NCBI RefSeq assembly: GCF_000142905.1
Contig: NW_013657628.1
Span: forward strand, 23,109 to 47,194
Origin: Thecamonas trahens ATCC 50062
Lineage: Eukaryota > Apusozoa > Apusomonadida > Apusomonadidae
DNA length: 24,086 bases
Reading direction: 5' to 3'
Made by a program: the position numbers and the translations under genes. The notes below the pieces were generated by a model. The model saw only the letters and a list, made by a program, of their open reading frames with translations, had not been told where the DNA came from and made no database searches. Positions 10,198-19,500 of this stretch are shown here, piece after piece; the first letter of the stretch is position 1, and each line of letters starts with the position of its first letter.

Positions 10198-11025
10198 TCA
10201 CTTGCGCCTTGCTCTCGCCCGCTGCCGCCGCGCCGCGAGCTGGGTGAACAGCTCGGGCGCCTGCTCCATCAGCTCGGCCTCACCGTACTTGTGGCTGATG
10301 ACCGCCTCGCGCGCGCCGAGCGTGCCGTACTCGGAGCCACCAAGCCGTGAGAGCGGATTGAGCCGCAGGACGTCGACGCTGTCGCCGGCGTCGGTGAGGA
10401 TCGAGGTGCAGAGGTGGTACGCGACGACGCGGCCAAAGACAACCACGTTGCGCGCCTCGCCGTTGTCGTGCGGGAGTTCGATCGACTCGACCGTGGTGCA
10501 CTCGAGATGCGCCTTGGCCAGCGCCAGCCGCGGCGGGCCAACCACCGTCGATGCAAGCATGGCCGAGTTGGCCAGCAGCGGGTGCGAGCCCTCGTCGACA
10601 CCGCGATCGACAGCATAGCCAGTCTTGGCCACAGCATCGATGACGCCAGCCGAAGCCACGTTGACAACAAACTCGCCGGTCTCCAGCGCATTGATGACCG
10701 ACTCTTTCAGCCCGCCATCCGCATGCACGCCATTGCAGGCAAACATAACCATCGGTGGCGTCGATGAGACCGCGTTGAAGAACGAGTACGGTGCCGTGTT
10801 CGCGCCACCATCACCGCTGCTCAACGTCGTGATCCATCCAATCGGCCGCGGCACAATGAGCGATTTGAGCGGATCCCACTTGAGCCCTGCCGCCCGCCAC
10901 GGCGCGCCCTTGCTGCCCTCTGCACAGGTGAACGAGACCCATTCTTGGCTCGCACTATTGCTCATGCACCTCGACACCACCGCTATGCCAGCCTGGCTCC
11001 CCGACCATGTCGGTAATCGAAGCAT
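10198..11025 (-). CDS. Flavin reductase-like, FMN-binding split-barrel protein
   Basis: 275 aa from the first ATG (11025); M21 (10965) is a weaker alternative. The frame is open further upstream but only from a GTG. The central motif PRPIGWITTLSSGDGGANTA continuing into PYSFFNAVSSTPP is the classic FMN-binding signature of flavin reductase-like proteins, where strands and a loop hold the FMN phosphate and isoalloxazine. GEFVVNVAS and a late FGRVVAYHL strand fit the split barrel. Such proteins use or reduce FMN with NAD(P)H; the substrate cannot be read from sequence. Residues 1-20 (MLRLPTWSGSQAGIAVVSRC) lack acids and could be a mitochondrial presequence, which is a weak inference. The C-terminus is Arg-rich. 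It diverges from the NAXD gene across 125 bp. Confidence 0.85.
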   Translation of the reverse strand: MLRLPTWSGSQAGIAVVSRCMSNSASQEWVSFTCAEGSKGAPWRAAGLKWDPLKSLIVPRPIGWITTLSSGDGGANTAPYSFFNAVSSTPPMVMFACNGVHADGGLKESVINALETGEFVVNVASAGVIDAVAKTGYAVDRGVDEGSHPLLANSAMLASTVVGPPRLALAKAHLECTTVESIELPHDNGEARNVVVFGRVVAYHLCTSILTDAGDSVDVLRLNPLSRLGGSEYGTLGAREAVISHKYGEAELMEQAPELFTQLAARRQRARARRK

Positions 11026-11150
11026 GCTGGCGAGTTGAGTGACTCCGAGGTCATCTGCCCGCACCAGCCGACGGGCACGGCGGACAGCCTCTGCCGTCAG
11101 CTACTTGTCTCGTGCACACACTCTTGATTACCACGCGATCGCGCCCACCC
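11026..11150. promoter_or_regulatory. Short divergent promoter region (flavin reductase-like / NAXD)
   Basis: Only 125 bp separates the two divergent ATGs, so both promoters must overlap here or extend into the coding regions. No obvious TATA box is seen. Confidence 0.5.
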
Positions 11151-12230
11151 ATGGCAGCGTCCCATGTTCTGAGCCACGACAAGCTAGTGGCGCTTCTTCA
11201 GCGGACGGCACAGATCCTCATCCCCGCTTTATCTGCATCGGCGCACAAGGGCTCGCACGGCAGAGTCGGCATCGTCGGCGGATGCGCGGCGTACACTGGC
11301 GCGCCGTACTTTGCAGCGTTGGCAGCACTGCGCACTGGTGCTGATCTTGCAACTGTTATCTGTGCCCCCGATGCGGCCGTGCCCATCAAGGCCTACTCAC
11401 CGGAGCTCATTGTCCGCGGAATCCTGCCAGCCGACGGCGATGCTCCACCGGGCGACGCCAAGGCTGCGACCATGATCGACGATGGGTGGGCGCTTGCCTC
11501 GCTGCATGCTGTCTCCATGGGATCAGGCCTTGGCCGCGCGCCTGCGCATCTGGCGCTTGTCGGCCCGCTCCTTGACCACGCGGCCGCCCTCGACCTGCCT
11601 GTGGTTCTTGACGGCGACGCGCTGTTTCCGCTCGGCAACGACGACGGCAAGGCCGCGCTCACTCTCGCGCCAGCCGTAACTGACCGGCTTGTGGTCACGC
11701 CCAACGCCGTCGAGTATCGCCGTCTGTGTCGTGCGCTGCTGAATGAGGCCGTTGTCGAGCTGGGCGACGTACCCGGGCCGGCCGAGGACCAGGTCTCGCG
11801 CCTCGCCGCCGCCCTTCACCACGCCACCGTCGTCCGCAAAGGCGCAGCCGACATTGTGGCCAACGCCCATGTTGCTGCCCGCCTCGGCCACGCCCGCCCC
11901 TCCCTCCGAAGGTGCGGCGGACAGGGCGATGTGCTCGCAGGCACCATCGCGGTCTTTCTCGCCTGGGCCACCCTCGCCTCCCGGAACCACGGGCCTGACC
12001 TTGCCGCGCTACTTCTGCCCGACGCCGAGACAGAGACCGACAACGCTGTGGCGAACTCCACCTTTGCCGCGGCGCTGATGGGCGCAATAGTGACCCGCGA
12101 TGCCGCCTCGGTTGTCTACCACGTCCATCGCCGAGCCACCAACGTCCCGCTCATCCTCGAGAGCCTGCCCGCCGTCATCGATACCTTCCACGACGATCCG
12201 AGCCACATTGAGGGTATCGTCTTGATCTAA
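11151..12230 (+). CDS. NAXD: ATP-dependent (S)-NAD(P)H-hydrate dehydratase
   Basis: 359 aa from the first ATG in frame. The enzyme repairs NAD(P)HX, a hydrated, damaged form of NAD(P)H, back to NAD(P)H using ATP (or ADP in bacterial homologues). The ribokinase-like fold is recognisable by HKGSHGRVGIVGG near residue 32, RTGADLATVI, LPVVLDGDALF, VVTPNAVEYRRL and VVRKGAADIVA. The diagnostic block is RRCGGQGDVLAGTI, whose Asp at about residue 260 is the expected catalytic base. The length fits the stand-alone eukaryotic enzyme (human about 347 aa). The epimerase half of bacterial YjeF/Nnr is absent, as is usual in eukaryotes, where NAXE is separate. No targeting peptide is obvious. Confidence 0.95.
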   Translation: MAASHVLSHDKLVALLQRTAQILIPALSASAHKGSHGRVGIVGGCAAYTGAPYFAALAALRTGADLATVICAPDAAVPIKAYSPELIVRGILPADGDAPPGDAKAATMIDDGWALASLHAVSMGSGLGRAPAHLALVGPLLDHAAALDLPVVLDGDALFPLGNDDGKAALTLAPAVTDRLVVTPNAVEYRRLCRALLNEAVVELGDVPGPAEDQVSRLAAALHHATVVRKGAADIVANAHVAARLGHARPSLRRCGGQGDVLAGTIAVFLAWATLASRNHGPDLAALLLPDAETETDNAVANSTFAAALMGAIVTRDAASVVYHVHRRATNVPLILESLPAVIDTFHDDPSHIEGIVLI

Positions 12231-12389
12231 CCCCACCAGCCAGCTCCACACTGATGCCCTAACACCCCAACCCGGCACCATCGGCCCCAGTCCGCCTTGC
12301 TCTGACTTGACGCGCCACTCGCTGCCCTCAGCTCGATTTGAGCACCACCTCACTCCCACGCCCCCCCCTTCCCCACTCCTCGCAGCCAC

Positions 12390-13001
12390 ATGCTGACACC
12401 GCGAATGCTGATGAGCACGGCTACTTGTAGGAGTGCCCATACGGCTGCTCGTGGTCGGCTAGAGGTCATTCTCGGGCCCATGTTCTCAGGCAAGACGACT
12501 GAGCTGCTCCGACGGGTCCGTCGGCAGGTTGCGGCGCGCAAGACGGTGGCCATCATCAAGTCTGCCAAGGACACACGTGGTGCCGAGCCTGGACGAGCGA
12601 CAGTGACCCATGATGACGTGGCAGTGCCTGCCTACGCTGCTCTGCGACTTGCTGATGTGCCGGCTGAGGTCTTGGCCGACGCCGAGGTGGTCGGCATCGA
12701 TGAGGGCCAGTTCTTTGATGATGTCATGCCTGTCGCCGACGAGCTGGCGAACAGCGGCAAGATCGTTGTCGTCGCCACCCTTGATGGCGACTTTATGCGA
12801 AGGCCGTTTGCGTCGACGGGTCCACTCGTTGCTGCTGCTGAGCGGGTGACCAAGCTGACGGCGGTGTGCATGGAGTGTCTCGCCGCAGACGCGCCCTTCT
12901 CCAAGCGCCTCATCGCCGACACTAGCGTCGAGGTCATCGGCGGCAAGGAATCGTATGCCGCCATGTGTCGCAATTGCTACAACAGCCTCTCCACGACGTG
13001 A
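12390..13001 (+). CDS. Thymidine kinase (TK1 type)
   Basis: 203 aa from the first ATG; M6 or M8 are possible alternatives. It phosphorylates thymidine to dTMP with ATP (pyrimidine salvage, normally cytosolic). The P-loop is GPMFSGKT (29-36), the Walker B/catalytic region is IDEGQFF with E105, and TLDGDFMRRPF (130-140) is the usual family motif. The zinc site is formed by C160-x2-C163 and C193-x2-C196. The substrate-binding lasso lies between them (VIGGKESYAAMCRNC). All key residues are present, so it should be active. The long N-terminal stretch before the P-loop (28 aa) is typical. The stop lies 30 bp from that of the convergent downstream gene. Confidence 0.95.
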   Translation: MLTPRMLMSTATCRSAHTAARGRLEVILGPMFSGKTTELLRRVRRQVAARKTVAIIKSAKDTRGAEPGRATVTHDDVAVPAYAALRLADVPAEVLADAEVVGIDEGQFFDDVMPVADELANSGKIVVVATLDGDFMRRPFASTGPLVAAAERVTKLTAVCMECLAADAPFSKRLIADTSVEVIGGKESYAAMCRNCYNSLSTT

Positions 13002-13031
13002 TCGTCTGCAGCACGCGTCGTCATCATCCTT

Positions 13032-14243
13032 TTACTCCTGCGCCTGCCGCGACCTCGAGTCCCAGGCAAACGAGATCGAAATAAGCGAGCAGCCGGTCGG
13101 CAGCCGATTACGATAGTGCGGGAGCTGCGGACCGGGGAAGATGACAAAGTCGCCAACGTCGAGGGCGAGCGCGGCCGACGCCGGGCCGAGCAGCGTCGAC
13201 CGGATGAGGGTCATTGTCGTCGGCTCGCCGCCGAGCCCGGTAGCCTCGTCGCGGTTTGGATGGGTGTAGTCGACCGTGGTCGACATCGACCACGCGTAGT
13301 TGGCCTTGTCGATGTGCAGGTCGAGCATCGAGTGCTCAGGATACAACAAGAGCAGCGGCCGCTCCGGCACCAGCTCCTCGCCTGTCACCGCTTCCATCAC
13401 CCGCGTCATCTGGTAGTTGAGGTAGTTGGTGAACGGCTCGGCCCAGAGCATCTGGTGGCCGTCGAGCCGCGATTGCATCGAGTACCGCTTGAGCGCCTTG
13501 TCGCAATGAACCTGTAGCGCTGCGAGCTGTGCCACCGGAATGAGATCGCGTAGCAAGCAGTACCCGTTGGCCGCGAGGTCGGCCCGCGCCTGCGCGTACA
13601 CCGCCTGCATCGCACTCTGTGCCCCGGCAAAGAACCGCTCAGTGTACAGCACCCGCGCCTGCAGCAGTCGCTGCAGCACCTCCTTGGGAATCCCCGCCAC
13701 CTGCGCCGCCGAGAGCGCCTCGCCTGGCCCCGGAAGGCCGTCGACGACGTCGACCAGCGTGGCGTCGTCCATCGGGAGACCGTGGTAGAACACCATGCCT
13801 GTCGCCGGATCCTCGATCCACACATAGTCTCCGGCAATGTCGTTGGCGCAAAGTGGCGGCTTGACCTTGCCCACCACGCTCGCCGGCAGCGTGAGCGCAT
13901 GCTGCACCGCCAGTCCGTGGTTGACCATCACCACATCGTCGTCGCTCACCTCGACCGCCGCAAACGCCTCAGCCTCCCACGCCAGCACAATCCGTGGGTG
14001 TACGCCCGCCACCGTCGGCGGCAAGCCCGGCACCACCTCGCGTGTCGGATCCGCACCCTCCAGCGGCTTGGCCTCGGCCTTTCTCGGCTTGAGCAGCTCG
14101 TCACGCGAGAGGGCAGATGCCCGCACCCTCACGTAGTCGATCAGCAGCCGCACCGCGCCCGGCGAGCACATCCACCGCAGCGTGTTGATCTTGGCCTTGG
14201 GCGGACATGTCCAAAAGAACGTGCCCTGCGCCCCCATCATCAT
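13032..14243 (-). CDS. Putative 2OG-Fe(II) oxygenase-like protein
   Basis: 403 aa from the first of three consecutive ATGs (14243); a missed upstream exon cannot be excluded. I do not recognise a named enzyme. The C-terminal about 180 residues follow the double-stranded beta-helix dioxygenase pattern. DLHIDKANYAWSMSTTVDY supplies H310-x-D312, and GDFVIFPGPQLPHYRNRLP supplies the distal H376 with nearby Arg residues that could bind 2-oxoglutarate, before a final ISFAWD strand. This spacing and the W-S-[ML]-x-x-x-DY and LPH-[YW]-R wording resemble uncharacterised bacterial proteins of the same type, which is from memory and needs a search. The N-terminal 200 residues (HPRIVLAWEAEAF, GDYVWIEDPATGMVFYHGLP) look folded but are unassigned. 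A hydroxylase role is inference. Confidence 0.65.
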   Translation of the reverse strand: MMMGAQGTFFWTCPPKAKINTLRWMCSPGAVRLLIDYVRVRASALSRDELLKPRKAEAKPLEGADPTREVVPGLPPTVAGVHPRIVLAWEAEAFAAVEVSDDDVVMVNHGLAVQHALTLPASVVGKVKPPLCANDIAGDYVWIEDPATGMVFYHGLPMDDATLVDVVDGLPGPGEALSAAQVAGIPKEVLQRLLQARVLYTERFFAGAQSAMQAVYAQARADLAANGYCLLRDLIPVAQLAALQVHCDKALKRYSMQSRLDGHQMLWAEPFTNYLNYQMTRVMEAVTGEELVPERPLLLLYPEHSMLDLHIDKANYAWSMSTTVDYTHPNRDEATGLGGEPTTMTLIRSTLLGPASAALALDVGDFVIFPGPQLPHYRNRLPTGCSLISISFAWDSRSRQAQE

Positions 14244-14246
14244 CAC

Positions 14247-14966
14247 CCCCTTACTCTGTGAGTCTCGCCCACTTGGTCCTCATGCCCCGGTTTGGGGGGG
14301 AAAGAGCGAGCGCCGCTTCGAGCCGGCCGCCAGCGACTCGATCCCTCCGCCATCGCCTCAACCGCCTCGCGTCACTCCAACCGTACCAGAATCTCACCGG
14401 CATCCCGGATAAAGCCACGAAGTAGATATGCTGTGCCAGTGGCTGCCACGCCAACCGCCAGCAACTTTTTGTCCGCAAGTCCATCGCCTATGGCCAAGTG
14501 AGGTGCTCCCCGTCCTCGACTGTCGTCACGGCATCCGCTCCGCTCCGCCGCCCCCTCGCTTGCACGGGCGATCTCCCATCTCGCGCCCTTGTGCCGTCTC
14601 GCGCAGTCTCGCCTAGCTCCGCGCAGTCTCGCGCATGATCAAAACCCACGCATGCTCTCGCGCATACATCGCATCCATGTTCCTGCTCGCCCCCTCCGCC
14701 CCCCCCGTGCTACTGCCCTCGCACCATCTCCTGCCGCCATGCCATGATGCTACAGGAACAATGATCGGCCACAGCACAGGCCACACACGCCACGATCTAG
14801 ACCATCAACACCATGTTTACAGTATGTGTAACACAATGATGTGCGGTCGGCATGCGATCGCATCTTCCCCCCCCTCCCCCCCCCTTCCCCCCCCCCCTGC
14901 ACTGCTTACCCTGTCTGTCGCTGTCCCACACTGACCCACTCACACTCGTCCCCTCCCACCACAACC
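14247..14966. other. Spacer between the oxygenase-like and methyltransferase genes
   Basis: About 720 bp. It contains a short membrane-like ORF on the minus strand (see 14372-14497), several CTCGCGC-type short repeats around 14575-14670, and a C-rich tract (about 14867-14900) upstream of the methyltransferase start. No tRNA, other RNA gene or convincing exon otherwise. Confidence 0.5.
14372..14497 (-). CDS. Possible short membrane-protein exon
   Basis: An open frame encodes AIGDGLADKKLLAVGVAA then a hydrophobic stretch ending AYLLRGFIRDAGEILVRLE and a stop. It reads as one membrane helix flanked by charges. There is no ATG at its start (TTG at 14497), so an upstream exon would be needed. A phase-compatible but weak splice (GTGCAAG donor, GACGACAG acceptor) could link it to an upstream ATGGGAGATCGC. 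No family is recognised; it may be chance. Confidence 0.2.
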   Translation of the reverse strand: MAIGDGLADKKLLAVGVAATGTAYLLRGFIRDAGEILVRLE

Positions 14967-16259
14967 ATGTCCGCCCCCTCTCCCAAGCGCAAGGCAGACA
15001 ACGACCCATCTGCTCCGCCCATGACCAAGAAGCCCCGTGGTCTCTCGCCGGCTTCGTCTTCGTCGTCGTCGTCGTCGTCGTCGGCAGCAGCGGCGGCTGC
15101 TGGCGGGCCGTCGGCTGACGAGCTCTCGGCCACTGTCATGAGCCATCTCTCGGGCGCCATGGGCGGCATCATCGTCTTTGCAGGCTCACAACTCGGCCTA
15201 TTTGATGCGTTGGCTGCGTGCGGGCCCGCTACCGCCGCCAATCTGGCTACGGCTGTTGACCTCGACCCGCGATATGTGCTCGAGTGGCTCAACGGCGCCG
15301 TGGCTGCGGGCTACGCGCAGTACAATGTGAGCAAGGCGACCGAGAAAGAGCTGGCTGCGGGTGTCGGTGGCGGCTCGGGCACATACTTTATGAACGAGGC
15401 CCAGATCGCGGCCATGGCCAACGTCTCGTCGCCGCGCTACTGCCGCCCGTTTTTCGATCTAGTCGTCGGCAACATCTTCCTTTACAACGATGTGGTGGCC
15501 AAGGGCTTCAAGGCCGGCGGCGGCATGCCGTTCTCGGCGTACAACCTCCACTCGACCATTGCCCAAGTCAACGCCAACACCTTTGCCAACGATCTTATTC
15601 CGTGGATGGAAGCTATTCCGGGCCTCGTCGACCGCCTCCACACGCCCGGCACCCGCTTCCTCGACATCGGATGCGGCGAGGGCCAGGCCACGCTGGTCCT
15701 AGCCAAAGCATTCCCGGATGCCATTTTTGTCGGCCTCGACGCCGACCACGCCTCGATCATCAACGCCCGCGAGCATGCCTTCCAGGCCTCGCTCACAAAC
15801 GCCTCCTTTGTCGAGGCCTCGCTCCGCGACTACCCTTCCATCCTCTCCGAGCCGACCTCGCGCTTTGGCTACGACATTGTCTGGGCGTACGACACCCTCC
15901 ACGACATCGGCGACCTAGAGCCCACCCTCCGTGCCATCCGTGCAGTCTGTCGCTCTCCGGACACCATGTTCATCTGGTCCGAGCCGTCCGGCTCGTCCAA
16001 CCCCAACGACAACCGCCATCCGCGCGGCGTCATGCGTGCAGGCATCTCTCTCCTCCACTGCCTCCCCGTCGCCATCGGTCAAGACGGCGCCGGCACAGGC
16101 ACTGTCATCGGCTCGCCGCCCGTCTTTGCCACCTACGCTAAGCGCGCAGGCTTTCTCGGCGTCGAAGAGCTCGACGTGCCCGACAAGACCAACTACTTTT
16201 TCAAAGTCCTCCTCCCACCCACCCTCGACGAGCTCCGCGACGGCGTCGGCGGTGAGTAG
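14967..16259 (+). CDS. SAM-dependent class I methyltransferase with N-terminal winged-helix domain and NLS-like start
   Basis: 430 aa from an ACCATG Kozak start. Residues 7-24 (KRK ... KKPR) resemble a bipartite nuclear localisation signal, followed by a poly-Ser/Ala run (about 30-50) encoded by TCG repeats. Residues 60-115 fit the winged-helix dimerisation domain of Rv2258c-type methyltransferases (GSQLGLFDALAACGPATAAN, RYVLEWLNGAVAAGYAQY). The Rossmann domain follows, with motif I FLDIGCGEG at 231-239, the acidic VGLDAD that binds the SAM ribose, YDIVWAYDTLHDIGDLEPTL, and a late FIWSEPSGSSNPNDN loop. It should transfer a methyl group from SAM; the acceptor is unknown. The C-terminal half ends with a normal last strand (TNYFFKVLLPP). 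Confidence 0.88.
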   Translation: MSAPSPKRKADNDPSAPPMTKKPRGLSPASSSSSSSSSSAAAAAAGGPSADELSATVMSHLSGAMGGIIVFAGSQLGLFDALAACGPATAANLATAVDLDPRYVLEWLNGAVAAGYAQYNVSKATEKELAAGVGGGSGTYFMNEAQIAAMANVSSPRYCRPFFDLVVGNIFLYNDVVAKGFKAGGGMPFSAYNLHSTIAQVNANTFANDLIPWMEAIPGLVDRLHTPGTRFLDIGCGEGQATLVLAKAFPDAIFVGLDADHASIINAREHAFQASLTNASFVEASLRDYPSILSEPTSRFGYDIVWAYDTLHDIGDLEPTLRAIRAVCRSPDTMFIWSEPSGSSNPNDNRHPRGVMRAGISLLHCLPVAIGQDGAGTGTVIGSPPVFATYAKRAGFLGVEELDVPDKTNYFFKVLLPPTLDELRDGVGGE

Positions 16260-16561
16260 TACCACCTACCACTGGCCATCACTCGCCTTTCACATCATCC
16301 ATGCCTCTAAAAACGCCGAGTTCGCGCCCTAGCTCCCGCCCTTGGTCATGCACACGTGCACAGACCGTGAATGCTCAAAATCAGCCAAATAAGATATTCG
16401 GCCATTCGAAAAAAATGTCCGCGAACGAAGCACTCACAAAGCTGGCTCCACCACCTCTCCCCTCCCCCCCCCTTCCCCCCGCCTACCTTCCCTCCACCAC
16501 CACCACCACCTCACGCCGTTGTGCTTCTCGGTTGTGGTGAGACGGTAGAGACGGTGGTGAC
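16260..16561. other. Spacer upstream of the receptor gene
   Basis: About 300 bp of intergenic DNA with an A/T-richer patch near 16370-16420 (AATAAGATATTCGG, GAAAAAAATG), then C runs and a CAC/CCA-rich stretch up to the start. The A/T-rich patch could be a core promoter or a poly(A) region of the methyltransferase gene. No gene is seen. Confidence 0.5.
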
Positions 16562-19500
16562 ATGCATTGGGCCATGGTGGCAAGACGACCACAATTGGTC
16601 ACCCGACTGGTCGCTATCCTCACCCTCCTCCTCGCTCTTGCACTCAGTGTCACACCGCTGAAGGCATCTGCTGCTTCGTGCTCATTCACAACTTTGTCTC
16701 TTCACACACCAAATGCCCTCGCTGCAGCTGCGTCCTTCCTAGCATCGGCTAATGGCCATGTCGTTCTTTGTCTTGGCGACTTTGTCCATGATGATGCATG
16801 CTCTACTTTCCTGGCTCCGCATCCTGATGTCCTCTCTCTCGTCATCCGTCCGGCGACTCCCTCTGATGCTCCGCTCATCACGTGCCCTCCCTCGGCTACC
16901 CGCAACGCGATGCCTCCCTTGCTGGCATGGGACATGCCCATGAGCTCGGCGTTTACCATGGAGGGCATCGCCTTTGCTGACATTCGTCTCGCTAGCTCTC
17001 CTCTCATCAACCTCGACGTTCATCCGCACACTTCTGCCGTCCGCATCGCTGGTCTCACGCTGCGTAACGTGACCACCAGCCATGTCGACGGCCTTGTCCT
17101 TGTCCGCATGTTTGACTCGGATCCGTCGCCACCTCCGTTCTTGCCTGTTGCTGTCGACCTCGATGGGTGGTCGGTCGTCGATGTCGTCGTCCCCTCCTCC
17201 GCCGCCATTGTCTCGGTCGGCAGCGGACCGTCGTCCGGCTTGCTCGGCATCACGATCCCGCATGCTGTCTCGCTCTCTGGCTCGTCGTTTGCCTCGTCGG
17301 TCGGTGTTGCTCTCTATGCCGGTGGTGCCGCTCACGCAGCCTCGCTGCCAACTGCGGTCACTGACTGCTCGTTCTCGCAACTTCTCATGCCCGACCCTGT
17401 CGGGAGTGATCTCTCCTCGGCCGTCGTCGCCCTCGACACCGACCTCACCGTCGCCTACTCGACATTTACGCTCCTCACCTCGAAACAGGGCCCGGCGCTC
17501 TTCAGTCACGGCTTCATCGACATCACTGCCTCGTCCTTTGCCGCCAACTCGGCAAGCTCCGGCTCTGGAGGAGCCATCACGCTGCTTTTCGGTGCCAGCT
17601 TGCGCGCCACCACCACGATATTTGTCAACAACTCGGCACTTGCATCGTCGGCGGCTGGCGGCGCCATTTCAGCCAACTCTTCCCCGATGACCAGCGAGTA
17701 TATCGAGCTCGGTGCCGGCTGTGTCTTGGAGGGCAACTCGGCGACCAACTACGGCGGCGCCGTCAACACCCAGCTTCCACTCATTGTTGCTGCAGATGTA
17801 GTCTTTATCCACAACTCGGCCGGCTATCATGGCGGCGCAGTCCGTGCCGCGCATACCACCGTTCTCCACGGCGGCGTTTTCATCTCCAACACCGCCAACT
17901 ACGGCGGCGGCATCTTCACACTTACCTCGTCGGCCGTGCTTTCTGCCGTCGGTGCCAGGTTTGAGAGCAACACGGCATTGTATTCTGGCGGCGCCATCAG
18001 CGCCGGCATCAGTACGACCCTCACTCTGGACGCATGTGTCTTTGAGGGAAATGCTGCATCGATGGCAACCGGAAAAGCCGGTGCTGTCCGCCTCCTCAGC
18101 ACTTTGTCGCGGCACACTATTATCAACTCGACTTTTACCGGTAATGCTGCCGCTTACGGTGGCGCACTGGCTCTCGAGCCGTCCGCAGACGTCGCCGTTC
18201 TGGGTGGTCACTTTGTCGCCAACAGCGCAAGCCTCTTTGGTGGCGCTATTACCGCCACCTCGGCCGGCCTGGTTATCGTCGATGCTCATTTTGACGACAA
18301 TACCGCGACCGCTATCGGCGGCGCGCTCGAGATCGGCTCGATGCTCCCTGACTCAACTGTCGTCAACTCCACCTTTGTCCGTCACTCGGCCGGCTCTGCG
18401 GGCGGCACCATCTACGTCGGGTCGGGTGCCTTTGTCCTGGACCACATTGTCGTCACCGACTCGGTCTCGGCCAACTCCGGCGCGCTCTTTGCCAACGCCG
18501 ATATCACCATCTCCGGCTCCATCTTTTCATCGTGCTCATCGTCGTCAGACGGCGGCGCCATCTCGGCTGGTACCTCGGCGGTTGTCTCCATCTACGACTC
18601 GATTCTGTCTCACAACACAGCGGTCGGAAGCGGTGGTGCCATCTCGTCGTACGGCGAGCTCTCCATTGTCCGCTCGGTCGTCTCGGGCAACTCGGCCGGA
18701 TCTCAGGGTGGCGCCATCTCCAATGCGCACTCGGCTGCTATGACCGTCGTCACCGAGCGACCGTGAGCGGCAACGTCGCCAGCATCGGCGGCGGCATGCG
18801 CATCGATGGCAATGCCACACTTGTCGGCTCGATCTTGGTCGGCAACACCGCACTCACTACCAGCGGCGGGAGCATTCACGCTCACGGTAGCCATCTCGAG
18901 CTCATCGACTGTGTCATCCGCGACTCGTCGGCTGCCATGTCTGGCGGCGGCATCCACGTCAAGAACTCATACACCGTCCTTGTCGACGTAGTCGTTGAGA
19001 GCAACACTGCGGACAAGAGCTCGGGCCTCCGTGTGGACGACGTTGCTTTCGGCTCGCGGCTGGTGCGGACCGTGATCCGGAGCAACACGGCCCTAGCGGG
19101 CATGGCCACCGGAGCGGTGGAAGTCGTCGCCGCTCAGCTGCTATTTGTCGACTCTGCGGTGTGCGCAAATGCCGCCAGTGCGTGCACCACCAACGTTGTC
19201 TGCATTTCCGGCGGAACAACGCCAGGCCTGGCCAATGGGTGCGGCGCCGCGCCCGATGCCTGCCTTCATGGCCGTGCCTCTTGCTCCGCCGTTCCGCTCG
19301 TTCCCAACTCTGCATGCACCTCGTGCAAACCGGGCTGGACCGGTCCCAGCTGCGACGTTCGCACACACTGCAACTCCGACACTGTCGCGGGCGCGCCGTG
19401 CTCTATCGCCGGCACAACGTGCACCTCATGTGAGGACGGATACGCCTTTAGCGATGCTACGCACTCGTCGTGTGCGCTCTGCCAGCATGGTCAGTTTTAC

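Noticed and set aside
11026-11064. N-terminal extension of the flavin reductase-like protein
   Set aside because: The open frame begins with GTG, not ATG. The first ATG is at 11025 and has an A at -3.
14251-14484. 77-codon minus-strand ORF as a first exon of the oxygenase-like gene
   Set aside because: A phase-0 GTGAG donor and a GCGCAG acceptor would join it in frame, but the peptide (MDLRTKSCWRLAWQPLAQHI and onward) looks like out-of-frame translation. The ATG cluster at 14243 is a sufficient start.
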